Assembly: GCF_900103605.1 (NCBI RefSeq)
Contig: NZ_FNHY01000004.1
Span: forward strand, 233,631-297,630
From: Psychrobacillus sp. OK028
GTDB lineage: Bacteria > Bacillota > Bacilli > Bacillales_A > Planococcaceae
Direction of reading: 5' to 3'
DNA length: 64,000 nucleotides
The notes beneath the pieces are model-generated. The model made no database searches, was not told the DNA's origin, and saw only the letters and a list, made by a program, of their open reading frames with translations. Of this stretch, positions 53,098-62,792 are shown in pieces (the first letter of the stretch is position 1; each line of letters begins with the position of its first letter). Position numbers and translations under genes: made by a program.

Positions 53098-53142
53098 CAA
53101 AAAGATGCCAAAGAGGAAATTTTCCTCTCTAGCATCTTTATA
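53098..53142 (-). terminator. terminator of the protease gene
   Basis: AAAGATGC pairs with GCATCTTT, and inside it AGAGGAAA pairs with TTTCCTCT; placed just after the stop. Confidence 0.85.
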
Positions 53143-53148
53143 TTGAAC

Positions 53149-56100
53149 TTATTCTGCTAAATCTTTGAGTGTCGTTTCTTCTTTTACTTCTGTAGCTCCT
53201 CCCGCGGGTGCAGGTACATTAATAAATAGTTTACCTGTAGCTTTTTGACGTGTTTCATTTGCAAATTCATCAACTACTTTTACTTCGATAACTGCTCCAT
53301 TTGCAACAGTATCAGCAGGTACCGTCCAATACCCAACATAATGTCCTGCACCTTGTTCCATCATCGGTAGTTCTGTTGCATTGTTCACATTCCCTACATT
53401 TGTTAATGGCATATGGATAACAAATGAAGGTTTTAATCCTGGGTCACTATCAAATTCAATTTTGACGCTTCTACCTGTCGATAGATAAAGATCGCTTGCA
53501 GGTTTCAAGTTTGTAATTTCAGGTGCATTGTAATCTGCTATAACTGTGACTTTTTTGGATATACTATTACCAGCTTTATCACTAGCCTTCACTACAATTT
53601 CGTTGATTCCTTCATCTAAAAGAATTCGTTTAGAATATTTACCATTTGAAACGGTAGCAACTTCTCCATTCACACGAACAAAGTTTAGATTTTCATCTGC
53701 AATAGTCCCTTGAACCGTTACAGTTTCACGATTTGTTTTTTCTCCATTAACTGGGCTATCGATAGTTAGTGCTGGTTTTACTGTATCCAAGATAACTGTG
53801 ACAGGCTCGGATTGACCTGTTACTCGGTCATTCAATACAGAAACTGCTACAAATTTATTGGACCCTTCTGTCAATTCAGTTTCAATAGAGAATTTACCGC
53901 TTTCGTCAACGACCACAGAGCCAGCATCTTCGCCATTTTGTTTTAGTTTAATTGTAGTTGTAGGCGAAGCTGTTCCTTCTACAGTAAACTGTGGTTCATT
54001 TGTTACTAAACCAGCCTCTGGCGAAGTAATAATTGGACCAACTACTTCATAACTAACACGAGCACGAATCATGTAATTCCCTTCTGCTGCTGGAGAAGGC
54101 GACCATGCTCCGGATACTCCTTGATAACTTCTTTTTGCGTTTACTCCGTTTTCATCCGTTGCAAGCCCAGGGGTATTTGGATTCGCAAAAGTTTGGCGAT
54201 ACACCATAAAGAAGTCACCATTCACACTAATATTGTGTTCCGTAAGGTCGACTACAGTCCATTGACCATTACGAAGGGCTGTTGCATCAATAGGACCGGC
54301 AAGTTTTTTACCAGGCGCTCCATCTGCACCAGTCGCATCCCAAACTTCTACTGCAAACGCTGTACCACCTGGGTTTGGCCATTCAGTATCCCAGAAACGG
54401 AAAACTCCATCCGTAACAATTCCATTCTCTTTGCCTTCCGGAAGTGACATTTTCACAGCCCAAGCGTTTCCTGCTGCATTGAAAGCACGTGCATTTTCTG
54501 CAGTTCCATCATCATACCCAATTTCTCCACCTGGATATGTGTAGAAAGGCTCTAGCGCAATATTTTGTGTAGTCGCATCTGCACCGATCGTGATGGAAAC
54601 TTCTTGGCTATGATAGCCACGAGCGATTACTTTCAGTGTGTAGTCTCCCTCGTATGCAGTGAGAGAGTAGTTGCCAGTTGCGTCTGTTACTACAGGCATT
54701 ACATTTGCATCTTCAACAAGGATAACGGTTGCTCCTTCAATTCCTTCTCCAGTCGATTGGTCTGAGATTACACCACTGACCGTATTTTCCTCAATTTCAA
54801 TTAATGTGAAGTTAGCAGTTGTGGTCCCATCCGCTTCAATTGTTACAGATTTTTCTACAGACTCAAATCCGTAAGCTTCTGCTTTAGCTGTAAATGTTCC
54901 TGCACCATGCGTAAGTGAATACGTACCATCTGCTGGGTTTGAATAGACCGAGCGACCAGATTCTAAGACACTTACTTGAGCACCTAATGGTAAAAGTGTT
55001 GGGTTAACGATTGTGTCTACTACTGGAGGTGCTTCTTTTATTGGCATTACAGGTCTAATTGTTTTAGGATCAATTGCTTCTTTTAATGACTTTTTGTCTG
55101 TCTCTTTGTTTTTATCTTTGTTTTCCTTATTTCCGTTATTACCTTTTGACACTTTTTCAGTTTGGGAAATCTCGGCTAAACCAACATCATCTAGATACCA
55201 GCCATTTTTCACAACACTTCCATCTGAAAAAGCGTTAAATCCGATGTAAACACGTTGACCTGCATATGCTGACAAATCAACTTCTGCGTCGATCCATCCG
55301 TTAGATGTTCCTTGAACCTTTAAAAGTTGTGTCCACTCGACTTGATCTGTAGAGATAAACACATGACCATAATCCCACGCTCTTCCTGAAGAAGACTGTT
55401 CAAATTCATGCCATTGTTTGAATTGCAAGAATGAGTTTCCTTCTGTTAAATCTACTGGAGGCATAACGAGTGTCGCATTCATAGAACTTTCATAAGTTCC
55501 ATCTAAATTAGTTGCATAAACTTTTTCACCTGATGCTGCACCTCCGGGACCCGATGTTGGAATGCCCCATTCCCAACTATTTTTCGCTCCAAAAGAAGTC
55601 CAACCAACTGGTGTGTTTTCAAAGTCTTCTGAATAACCCACGGATATACCTGGATTCACTTGAATTACATACTCTTCACTTACTACTTCATTGTTACCAA
55701 AATCATTAATCGTCCATTTGTACGTAAAGGTTTCTCCAGTGATAAGTCCTCCTGGAATAACTACAGTAAATTCACCATCTTTGTAATCTCCAGACGTGCG
55801 TCCAGCTTCAATCATTTGCCATGCACCATCTGCATCTTTATAGTTCAGGTTAACTGAAGAAACACTGATATTATCAGTAACTGAGATCGTCAAAGGTAAT
55901 TCCATTCCTGCATACGTTTCCCTTGGAGCAGTATGTTCAAATACAGGGGCCATATTGTCATCGCCTTGTTTTGAAACTTGCCCTTTTAATGTTCCAAGAC
56001 CTGTGATAATCGATGACACTGCTTCATAAGCATCTATTAATCCATAGCCATACCCATGATTCGGAACTGTTGTATACACCGAATCTGTTAATGGATTTGC

Positions 56101-57549
56101 GGTATTGAGAAGAATCTCTTCCATCTCTTCTACTGTTAGGTCAGCATTCACTTGTCTAAGCAATGCTGCAACACCTGATACAGCTGGACCAGACATCGAT
56201 GTACCATTCCATCCACCTTCATAGGTGCCTCCAGGTACTGATGAACGAATATTAACTCCGGGTGCTGAAATATCAGGTTTAATTTCCGCATATGGAGAAG
56301 GTCCTCTTAATGAGAAACTCGCTACAGCGTTATTGATATCCGTTGCACCTGTTGCAAATGCCTCAGGATAGTTTGCTGGTGCTGCTACAGAGCCTGCTCC
56401 ACCAGGATTGGAAAGAGTAGTATTACCCGCAGAGAATTCTGGGAAAATTTCTGCTGCACGCCAGTTAATTACTACATCACGGTACCATTCATCAAGTCCT
56501 GGACCGCCGCCCCATGAGTTATTCACTACATCTGGCGCCATATCCACTCGTGCATTGCCTGCTGCATCTGTGGGAGCTAAAATCCATTCAGCTGCTTCTA
56601 ACAAGTCAATATCTGATCCTCCGCTTGCAGTAAAAGCTTTAACAGCAATATATTTTGCACCTGGAGCTACCCCGACTTGGTTCGCACCATTAGGTTCACT
56701 TCCAACCATTGTTCCTGTTACATGTGTTCCATGCCCTTGGTCGTCATATGGTGTAGCCCGTCCCGCTGTTGCATCAAACCAGTTATAGTCATGAGAAACT
56801 GTTCCACTAGCCTTATTATAGCCACGGTATTTTTCCTTTAGAGCCGGATGATCCCATTGAACACCTGTATCGATACTTGCTACAACTGTGCCCGCACCAT
56901 CAATCCCCATATCCCATACATCCGGAGCTTTGACACGTTCCACATTCCATTCAACATTTGCAGTTTCTGCTTTTGGCACGACTGCATTTTCTGTTTTTGT
57001 AGTGAATAATTGACGAGTTTCATTTGGTAAAATCTTTTCTACCTCGGGGAATGTAGCCAACTTTTCTGCAATTTCCTGCGTTGCTGTAACAGACATTCCA
57101 TTTACTATATAGTACGATTCAACATCCTTCGCATTCCCTTTCGCCACTTCTTGCTCTAGAAACTCTTTGACGGTTTGCTGAGATTCTAAGGAAGTAGATT
57201 TCAGTTCTGATACAACTGCAGAACGTTGGATAAGCTTAGCATTATGAGAAGACAAATTTGCCTTTTCAGCATTTTCCCTAGCTAACTCAGCTACTTGTAA
57301 AGAATCTGCTTTCTCTTTGAATTTTATTAGAAATGTGACTTGATTATCACTTTTGAAACTTTCCATTAATCGATTATTTAGCTTGTCCTTAGCAGAAATA
57401 GAATTAGAGTTTGAATCCCTGAATGATTGGTGAAGTTTGTTTGCTGTTTCCGCACTAACAACGTTTGGTGCAACAAGTGAAAACGTCATCAGTACACTAG
57501 CTACGACACTAAGAACTTTAGTTTGACTTTTTTTCTTCCTCAACTTCAT
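53149..57549 (-). CDS. bpr: secreted subtilisin-like protease, bacillopeptidase F type
   Basis: A 1466-residue exported S8 protease. Signal peptide ends about VVSA-ET (residue 33); an inhibitor I9-like propeptide spans about 65-180; the subtilisin domain carries Asp227 (ASIDTGVQWDHP), His273 (DDQGHGTHVTGT) and Ser451 (NGTSMSGPAVSG). An immune-inhibitor-A/MAM-like domain follows (FENTPVGWTSFGAK ... NGWYLDDVGLAE, about 630-790), then two carboxypeptidase-regulatory-like folds (each with GTYSLT- or GNYSLT-type strands), a jelly-roll-like domain and Ig-like repeats (GTASPTTTI..., GTIADENLNFVRVNG). Domain order and length match Bpr (about 1433 residues). No sortase signal. A basic, Lys/Asn-rich linker lies about residues 785-810. 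Confidence 0.92.
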   Translation of the reverse strand: MKLRKKKSQTKVLSVVASVLMTFSLVAPNVVSAETANKLHQSFRDSNSNSISAKDKLNNRLMESFKSDNQVTFLIKFKEKADSLQVAELARENAEKANLSSHNAKLIQRSAVVSELKSTSLESQQTVKEFLEQEVAKGNAKDVESYYIVNGMSVTATQEIAEKLATFPEVEKILPNETRQLFTTKTENAVVPKAETANVEWNVERVKAPDVWDMGIDGAGTVVASIDTGVQWDHPALKEKYRGYNKASGTVSHDYNWFDATAGRATPYDDQGHGTHVTGTMVGSEPNGANQVGVAPGAKYIAVKAFTASGGSDIDLLEAAEWILAPTDAAGNARVDMAPDVVNNSWGGGPGLDEWYRDVVINWRAAEIFPEFSAGNTTLSNPGGAGSVAAPANYPEAFATGATDINNAVASFSLRGPSPYAEIKPDISAPGVNIRSSVPGGTYEGGWNGTSMSGPAVSGVAALLRQVNADLTVEEMEEILLNTANPLTDSVYTTVPNHGYGYGLIDAYEAVSSIITGLGTLKGQVSKQGDDNMAPVFEHTAPRETYAGMELPLTISVTDNISVSSVNLNYKDADGAWQMIEAGRTSGDYKDGEFTVVIPGGLITGETFTYKWTINDFGNNEVVSEEYVIQVNPGISVGYSEDFENTPVGWTSFGAKNSWEWGIPTSGPGGAASGEKVYATNLDGTYESSMNATLVMPPVDLTEGNSFLQFKQWHEFEQSSSGRAWDYGHVFISTDQVEWTQLLKVQGTSNGWIDAEVDLSAYAGQRVYIGFNAFSDGSVVKNGWYLDDVGLAEISQTEKVSKGNNGNKENKDKNKETDKKSLKEAIDPKTIRPVMPIKEAPPVVDTIVNPTLLPLGAQVSVLESGRSVYSNPADGTYSLTHGAGTFTAKAEAYGFESVEKSVTIEADGTTTANFTLIEIEENTVSGVISDQSTGEGIEGATVILVEDANVMPVVTDATGNYSLTAYEGDYTLKVIARGYHSQEVSITIGADATTQNIALEPFYTYPGGEIGYDDGTAENARAFNAAGNAWAVKMSLPEGKENGIVTDGVFRFWDTEWPNPGGTAFAVEVWDATGADGAPGKKLAGPIDATALRNGQWTVVDLTEHNISVNGDFFMVYRQTFANPNTPGLATDENGVNAKRSYQGVSGAWSPSPAAEGNYMIRARVSYEVVGPIITSPEAGLVTNEPQFTVEGTASPTTTIKLKQNGEDAGSVVVDESGKFSIETELTEGSNKFVAVSVLNDRVTGQSEPVTVILDTVKPALTIDSPVNGEKTNRETVTVQGTIADENLNFVRVNGEVATVSNGKYSKRILLDEGINEIVVKASDKAGNSISKKVTVIADYNAPEITNLKPASDLYLSTGRSVKIEFDSDPGLKPSFVIHMPLTNVGNVNNATELPMMEQGAGHYVGYWTVPADTVANGAVIEVKVVDEFANETRQKATGKLFINVPAPAGGATEVKEETTLKDLAE

Positions 57550-58260
57550 TCCTCCCTGAATTTTACTAAGATTTTTTTACCAATTGAACTTACAAAAGAC
57601 CATAAAAAAACACCTTCTCCTCCTTCCCAATAAATCTTGGTAAATAGAATCAATGGTGACAATCTAAATTTCTCTTGGTGTATCTACAACAATAAAGGAA
57701 ACAAGTTCTAATTACTGTCGAACGATGTCGTCAATTATCCGAATTTTCCAAATTAATAACAATCAACTATTTTTAATATTTTTTTCATAGGTTAATAGTA
57801 ACTGCTTTCAAAATTATACTATAAGAAAAAAATCCGTAGAATCGTTGGTACGGATATGAATAGGGCAAATAATAACTTTTTGTTATTTCGACGTATTTTT
57901 AATATTTTTTAAATAAATAATTAATTCTACCCAATTTCATAAAGCTGGTCTATACTTAAAAAATTTTCAACTTTTCTAAATAGTTCTTCTTAACTATTAA
58001 AAGTCATTTGTAAATAGACAGTAACGCCATGTTTTCTATCATTTTAATTAAAAATAGAATTATTTTGCATCAAAAATAATAGAAAGTATTTTTATACTAT
58101 AAGCTCTAATAATATCCCCACCTTTAGAACCACTCCTTTCAAACTGTCGAATAATACAGAACTCATTTCGACATGTACGTTAGCTAAAAAGTTGAAAGAT
58201 TTAACTGTTCGAAGATAACTGTTATGGTTAAAATGAATAATTAACGAAGGAGTTTTGTGT
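57550..58260. other. long AT-rich intergenic region upstream of the protease gene
   Basis: About 710 bp with very high A+T content. No ORF with a start signal, no tandem repeat, and no copy of the dispersed element was found. It is likely to contain the promoters of both divergent genes (protease to the left, SLAP protein to the right), but no well-spaced hexamers stood out. The length is unusual for this compact segment. Confidence 0.4.
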
Positions 58261-58650
58261 ATGCAAAAGTTACAATTTGAAGCTTCATGGGAACAGGCTA
58301 TTGCTATCAAGGATAGAGAGCTAATAACCGATATTTTTCAAAATAGTAAAGTGGGAGATGGGCAAAGTATTCGATTGGAGCCCATTTGGGAAGCGATGAA
58401 TTATAAAGGAGAGATTTTGATTACTGTCTTGATCCATAACTTTACCGATACGGAACTGACTTTTCAAAATCAAAAACTTACCTATATAGAAAAGGAATCA
58501 ATTATTGCAGAGCATATATTTACTGTTCCAAAACTAATTATTAAACCAATATCAAGTACACCTTGGACATTTATCTTTCCGATTGAAAGTTTAATAAGGA
58601 AAGAAATTTGTGGGAATGGACAGTTAGAAATGGAAACAAAACATCTATAA
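58261..58650 (+). CDS. SLAP-domain protein
   Basis: A 129-residue soluble protein. The sequence WEQAIAIKDRELITDIFQNS, ILITVLIHNFTDTELTFQNQKL, ESIIAEHIFTVPKLIIKP and STPWTFIFPIESL fits the SLAP domain seen in accessory Sec/S-layer assembly proteins of Bacillales. It has only one domain and no signal peptide, so it may act inside the cell or as a domain partner. AAGGAG lies 8 nt before ATG 58261; the in-frame TTG two codons earlier is less likely. Confidence 0.7.
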   Translation: MQKLQFEASWEQAIAIKDRELITDIFQNSKVGDGQSIRLEPIWEAMNYKGEILITVLIHNFTDTELTFQNQKLTYIEKESIIAEHIFTVPKLIIKPISSTPWTFIFPIESLIRKEICGNGQLEMETKHL

Positions 58651-58677
58651 AGATATAAATTCAAGTAAAATAGAAAA

Positions 58678-58720
58678 TACGCCTAACGAAAATGATATTC
58701 CGTTAGGCGTTGTGTTTTTA
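58678..58720. terminator. bidirectional terminator
   Basis: ACGCCTAACG pairs with CGTTAGGCGT over 10 bp, between the SLAP gene and the convergent MFS gene; T-rich tails on both sides. Confidence 0.8.
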
Positions 58721-59911
58721 AAGCTCAGATTTAATTAATTCTTTATCTTTTCTACCATGTAGTAAATAGTAAAGTGGAATACAAAGAATAATTACTAAAA
58801 CCATAGCAACAAAGATTGCACGGTACCCAGTCTCTGGTACGATAAAGCCTAGAACGTAAGGTCCTATACCTAAACCGATATCAAATAAAATAAAATAGGT
58901 TGCAGTAGCTAAACCAAAACGATGGGGCTCTGTCACTTTAACTGCAATCGTTTGTGCGATTGAATTAAAGTTACCGTAACCAAATCCTATAAATGCTGCT
59001 GCAAGAAGTAACATCCATCCTACCGTAGCTTGGCTAAAGAACAACATGCCGATTGCAAATATAACTATGCAAGGGTAAACAATAATATTCGCCCCTCGAG
59101 TATCCATTAATTTGCCTGTAAATGGACGGGAGAAAATAATTACAATTGCATAAACTAAGAAGAAATAACTAGCTGCACCAACTAGATTAATGGACTCCGC
59201 ATAAAAGGACAAAAATGTCATAACGCCAGAATAACTAAAGCCGATAATCAATGCAATAAAAGAAATAGGTACTGCCTTCGGTTCGATAAATTGAGAAAAA
59301 ATCGAGCTTTTTTCTTCTTTATTCTCTGGCTGTTTAAAAGGAGGTAATTTTAGTTTTACAGCTGCAAAGAATAATATACAAACGACGGACAAAACTAGGT
59401 TTATCGTGAACATGATATTAAATCCATCATCCATTTTTAATAATAGAATCCCGATAAATGGACCAACAGCAGTTGCTAATATAGCACTTAAGCTAAAGTA
59501 GCCAATCCCCTCTCCTTTACGAGCACTTGGTAATATATGAGCAACAATCGTGCCCGTTGCAGTACCAATAATACCAACGGCAATCCCTTGTGCTAATCGA
59601 TTAGCCAATAGTAGAGGAATACTATTCGCCAAGAAGTACAGTGCCGATGTAGTAGCAAAGAAAGCTAAACCAATCCATAAAATTTTAATAGGTCCTTTTT
59701 GACCGATGAAACGTCCAGCACCAAGTCGCCCTAACAATGAACCAATTATAAAAATACTTGATACTAAGCCCGCCGTACTAGTAGTGGCCCCAAATTCTAA
59801 TTTTGCATAAGATGCGATTGTTACCATTAACAAAAAGAATATTAATGTTGCAAAGAAGTTTATAGTTGAAACGATTATAAATTCCTTTGTCCAAAGTTTT
59901 TCCTTGTTCAT
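58718..59911 (-). CDS. MFS transporter
   Basis: A 397-residue major facilitator protein with 12 predicted membrane helices. The loop 2-3 motif GRLGAGRFIGQKGP and helix 4 ANRLAQGIAVGIIGTATGTIVAHILP are recognisable, plus motif-like RPFTGKLMDTRG after helix 8. It resembles multidrug or small-molecule exporters. It follows the MarR gene by 9 nt, so the pair is almost certainly a regulator-pump unit. The ATG at 59911 overlaps an AGGTG; GTG at 59914 is an alternative start. Confidence 0.88.
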   Translation of the reverse strand: MNKEKLWTKEFIIVSTINFFATLIFFLLMVTIASYAKLEFGATTSTAGLVSSIFIIGSLLGRLGAGRFIGQKGPIKILWIGLAFFATTSALYFLANSIPLLLANRLAQGIAVGIIGTATGTIVAHILPSARKGEGIGYFSLSAILATAVGPFIGILLLKMDDGFNIMFTINLVLSVVCILFFAAVKLKLPPFKQPENKEEKSSIFSQFIEPKAVPISFIALIIGFSYSGVMTFLSFYAESINLVGAASYFFLVYAIVIIFSRPFTGKLMDTRGANIIVYPCIVIFAIGMLFFSQATVGWMLLLAAAFIGFGYGNFNSIAQTIAVKVTEPHRFGLATATYFILFDIGLGIGPYVLGFIVPETGYRAIFVAMVLVIILCIPLYYLLHGRKDKELIKSEL

Positions 59912-59920
59912 CACCTACCA

Positions 59921-60331
59921 CTACTTTCTAATATTTTGTTGTAATTTGTCTAGAACCTTTTCCACTATCTCACATTCTTCTTCTGTAACACCTTCTAAAA
60001 GAGAAGATTGGAAAGAATGAACTGCCTTTTTCAATTGCTTATATTTGACTATGCCTTCCTCTGTTAAATGCATTACTTTTTTGCGCTTATCTGTTCCGTG
60101 AAGTACGTATATCAAACGTTGATCTATTAGTTTCTGTGCAAGTACTGTGACAGAAGGCTTCTCAACACTCCAATATAAAGCAATTTCTGAATTTGTTGCA
60201 GGACCAACTTCATATATATATCTGATTAATCCCCACTGGGCTTCTGACATATGATAAGGGCTTAACACTTGCTGTAAATTATTCGCATAAGGTCGATGAA
60301 AAATTTTAAATTTAGCAAACATCGAATACAT
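59921..60331 (-). CDS. MarR-family transcriptional regulator
   Basis: A 136-residue winged-helix regulator. The DNA-binding part reads ATNSEIALYWSVEKPSVTVLAQKLIDQRLI with the wing YVLHGTDKRKKVMHLTEEG. It probably represses itself and the MFS pump until a toxic small molecule binds. The ATG at 60331 is 7 nt after GGAGGG; the TTG five codons upstream overlaps that site. Although it lies next to the Mhq-like genes, its closest functional partner by spacing is the pump. Confidence 0.9.
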   Translation of the reverse strand: MYSMFAKFKIFHRPYANNLQQVLSPYHMSEAQWGLIRYIYEVGPATNSEIALYWSVEKPSVTVLAQKLIDQRLIYVLHGTDKRKKVMHLTEEGIVKYKQLKKAVHSFQSSLLEGVTEEECEIVEKVLDKLQQNIRK

Positions 60332-60354
60332 ATTAGTACCCTCCAAGTTTCAAA

Positions 60355-60381
60355 TTAGTTAGTTAACCTAATTAATTAAAA
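60355..60381 (-). promoter_or_regulatory. MarR-type operator with -10 box
   Basis: TTAGTTAGTTAACCTAATTAA is an imperfect palindrome around GTTAAC, directly downstream of the TTTAAT -10 of the next entry; a repressor bound here would block transcription of the marR-MFS pair. Confidence 0.45.
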
Positions 60382-60404
60382 AGCATTTGACTTGTTTTGT
60401 AAAG
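60376..60404 (-). promoter_or_regulatory. sigma-A-type promoter of the marR-MFS pair
   Basis: Minus strand TTTACA, exactly 17 nt, TTTAAT; 45 bp before the MarR start. Confidence 0.55.
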
Positions 60405-60465
60405 GAACTTTAATCACAATTACTTTTACTGGAACTGTTCACTTTTTTAGACCTTGCGACAAACT

Positions 60466-60537
60466 CAAAAAAACACCCTCACCTTTTCTGGCAAGAGTGC
60501 TCTATAAAGGGCATCAAATATCGCCCTAATACTACCT
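60466..60537 (-). terminator. terminator region after the MhqD-like gene
   Basis: On the minus strand AGGGC pairs with GCCCT, then CACTCTTGCC pairs with GGTGAGGGTG (with G-T pairs) and is followed by TTTTTTT. The second hairpin is the likely terminator. Confidence 0.7.
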
Positions 60538-60544
60538 CATAGTT

Positions 60545-61153
60545 TTATTTGAAAGTTTGCTGGTACCATTGTTTTGCAGCTTCCACTTCTGCCATTGTAA
60601 GCTGGTGTCCAGTATTTACCCATTGAACAGCAACCTTAGCATTAGCATCTTCTAATAGTTGTTGAAGATCTACTGATTCTCGTTGAGGACAAATCGGATC
60701 ATTTGTTCCTGCAGCGATAAACACTTCGGTTCCTGTTAAATCTGGAAGAATCATGCCTCGTCTAGGTACCATCGGATGATGTAAAATCGCACCCTTGAGT
60801 GCATCTTTAAAATGGAATAGTAGGCTCGCTGCAATATTTGCTCCATTGGAATAACCAATAGCTAAAATGTTTTGTCGATCAAATTCATACTTTGATGAAG
60901 CTTCATCTAAAAAAGCATTAAGCTCGTTTGTACGGAATATTAAATCCTCTTCATCGAATATACCTTCCGCTAAACGTTTAAAAAAACGGGGCATCCCATT
61001 TTCTAATACATTACCTCGTACACTGAGAACAGATGCTTCTGGATCTACTATATCGGCCAAAGATAGTAAATCATGCTCGTTACCACCTGTACCATGTAAA
61101 AGTAATAGAACTGGTTTGTCATTATTTGTTCCTTGCTTAAAAATATGTTGCAT
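60545..61153 (-). CDS. MhqD-like carboxylesterase/phospholipase-type hydrolase
   Basis: A 202-residue alpha/beta hydrolase: oxyanion region LLLLHGTGGNEHDLL (residues 15-29), nucleophile in AIGYSNGANIA (about 98-108), Asp in AAGTNDPICP (about 154-163) and His in NTGHQL (about 183-188). It resembles MhqD of the Bacillus subtilis quinone-response regulon, which is thought to act on quinone or catechol adducts. The ATG at 61153 follows AAGGAG at a slightly long distance; ten upstream in-frame codons contain that site. Last gene of the detoxification cluster. Confidence 0.82.
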   Translation of the reverse strand: MQHIFKQGTNNDKPVLLLLHGTGGNEHDLLSLADIVDPEASVLSVRGNVLENGMPRFFKRLAEGIFDEEDLIFRTNELNAFLDEASSKYEFDRQNILAIGYSNGANIAASLLFHFKDALKGAILHHPMVPRRGMILPDLTGTEVFIAAGTNDPICPQRESVDLQQLLEDANAKVAVQWVNTGHQLTMAEVEAAKQWYQQTFK

Positions 61154-61190
61154 TGTAATTATTCTCTCCTTTCCAAAGGGCACGTGCTCC

Positions 61191-61793
61191 TTATTTAGGT
61201 CTATCTATTGAAAAAATTTCACCGATTTTTGCGTAGCTTGTGCCAGCTAAACGGCTGACAGCATTTAAGCCCCTTGGATCAATACGTCCCTTTTCATAAA
61301 TTGCATCATCGACATGAAATGTTACAATTTCTCCGATGAACAAATCACTTCCAGGTCCATCCCCACCTAAAGGAATGGCTTGCACAAGTTTGCACTCCAT
61401 TCGAAATTTCGATTCCTTTATACCAGGAACAGAAATGTTTGTACTAGGTACAAGTGTCAGATTTGCTAATTCGATTTCACTTTGTTCTGGAGGTAATGAA
61501 GCAGCTGTTTCATTGATTTTCGCTACATTCTCATCATCTACAATATGCACAACAAATTGTTCGTTATCATAAATATTACGTGCTGTATCTTTTAGCTTAT
61601 TTGGTCTCTGAATAGAAACAGAAACCATCGGCGGATTAGATGAAACAATATTGAAATAGCTAAATGGAGCGCCATTAACAACTCCCTCGGAAGATTGTGT
61701 TGTCACAAAAGCAATAGGTCTTGGAATTATCGACCCAATTAAAAGTTTATAATTATCTCGCTCACTATTTTGTTTAGGATCAATCGATATCAA
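61191..61793 (-). CDS. flavin reductase-like FMN-binding split-barrel protein
   Basis: A 200-residue protein of the flavin reductase-like family: GSIIPRPIAFVTTQSSEGVVNGAPFSYFNIVSSNPPMVSVSI (spanning about residues 20-60, the FMN site) and KFRMECKLVQAIPLG are typical. It probably binds FMN and reduces a small aromatic or supplies reduced flavin. TTG start at 61793, 9 nt after GAGGGG. Placed between the ring-cleaving dioxygenase and MhqD-like genes with 17- and 37-nt gaps, so one operon. Confidence 0.82.
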   Translation of the reverse strand: MISIDPKQNSERDNYKLLIGSIIPRPIAFVTTQSSEGVVNGAPFSYFNIVSSNPPMVSVSIQRPNKLKDTARNIYDNEQFVVHIVDDENVAKINETAASLPPEQSEIELANLTLVPSTNISVPGIKESKFRMECKLVQAIPLGGDGPGSDLFIGEIVTFHVDDAIYEKGRIDPRGLNAVSRLAGTSYAKIGEIFSIDRPK

Positions 61794-61810
61794 TATGTTC
61801 AGCCCCTCTG

Positions 61811-62749
61811 TTAGTCGATTGGAAGCACTTGGATTGGAATAAGTGAATTCACTAATTGGTCACGGTGATTTTCATATTGTATAGGTAACATTAGCTGTTG
61901 ACCCATTGTTTCCTGTGACTCATCATGCGCAAATCCTGGAGGGTCTGTTGCAATTTCAAATAATATTTCTCCTGATTCACGGAAGTACAATGCATTAAAG
62001 TAATTACGATCTTTAATTTCTGTTACATGTTGCCCAAGATTTTGAGTATGCTGTTGCCATTCACGATGATCTGTATCATCCTGCGCACGCCATGCAATAT
62101 GGTGAACCGTGCCAACACCCATCCCGCCACGTTCTCCTGTTACCATTTTCAAATCGATTGTGTTTCCTATATCCGCTGGAGTTTTATAGCGTGTATAATC
62201 GCCTTCGGTACCAACTAATTCAAGTCCCATTACTTCTGTTAAAGTATTAGCAGTTTCTTCTGGTCGGCTTGAATATAGTACTGCACCACCAAATCCTTTA
62301 ATCGCAACTTCTGGTGTCACTCCACCAAATGTCCAGTCGTTTTGTTCACCCTCCGCACGTTCAACTAGTTCCAAATGTAAGCCATGTGGATCATCCAATT
62401 GAATCACTTGCTCTCCAAAACGCTCTGCTTTTTTAAATGGAATCGCTAATGTGGCAAAACGATTTACCCAAAAACTCAATGCCCCTGTTGGTACTACATA
62501 AGTTGTAACACCGACTTGACCGTCTCCGATTTTTCCAGGATAAGCATTTGCCCAAGGGAAGAAGGTAATTATTGTACCTGGTTTCCCTCCTCCGTTTCCG
62601 AAGTATAGATGGTATGTGCCTGGATCATCGAAGTTCACTGTTTGTTTAACTAAACGTAAACCTAATACTCCTGCATAAAAATCAATATTTTCCTGTGGAT
62701 GACCTACGATTGCTGTAATATGATGAATACCTGCTGTTTGTTTTTTCAT
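61811..62749 (-). CDS. mhqO: ring-cleaving dioxygenase, MhqO-like (VOC fold)
   Basis: A 312-residue glyoxalase/bleomycin-fold dioxygenase with two VOC halves. Likely iron ligands are His in GIHHITAIVG (about residue 8), His in TVHHIAWRA (about 207) and Glu in ILFEIATDPPGF (about 260). MhqO enzymes cleave hydroquinone- or catechol-type rings and confer resistance to quinones. The ATG at 62749 follows GAGGAG; an upstream in-frame ATG overlaps a less suitable context. It is a close paralogue of the next gene upstream. Confidence 0.87.
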   Translation of the reverse strand: MKKQTAGIHHITAIVGHPQENIDFYAGVLGLRLVKQTVNFDDPGTYHLYFGNGGGKPGTIITFFPWANAYPGKIGDGQVGVTTYVVPTGALSFWVNRFATLAIPFKKAERFGEQVIQLDDPHGLHLELVERAEGEQNDWTFGGVTPEVAIKGFGGAVLYSSRPEETANTLTEVMGLELVGTEGDYTRYKTPADIGNTIDLKMVTGERGGMGVGTVHHIAWRAQDDTDHREWQQHTQNLGQHVTEIKDRNYFNALYFRESGEILFEIATDPPGFAHDESQETMGQQLMLPIQYENHRDQLVNSLIPIQVLPID

Positions 62750-62792
62750 TATTACTTTCTCCTCAACAAGCAAAATTTCTCAAACTCTGTTT

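Noticed and set aside
56408..56788. Plus-strand ORF of 126 codons inside the protease gene
   Set aside because: Antisense to the catalytic domain of the S8 protease; Pro/Ala/Ser-rich shadow translation without a start signal.
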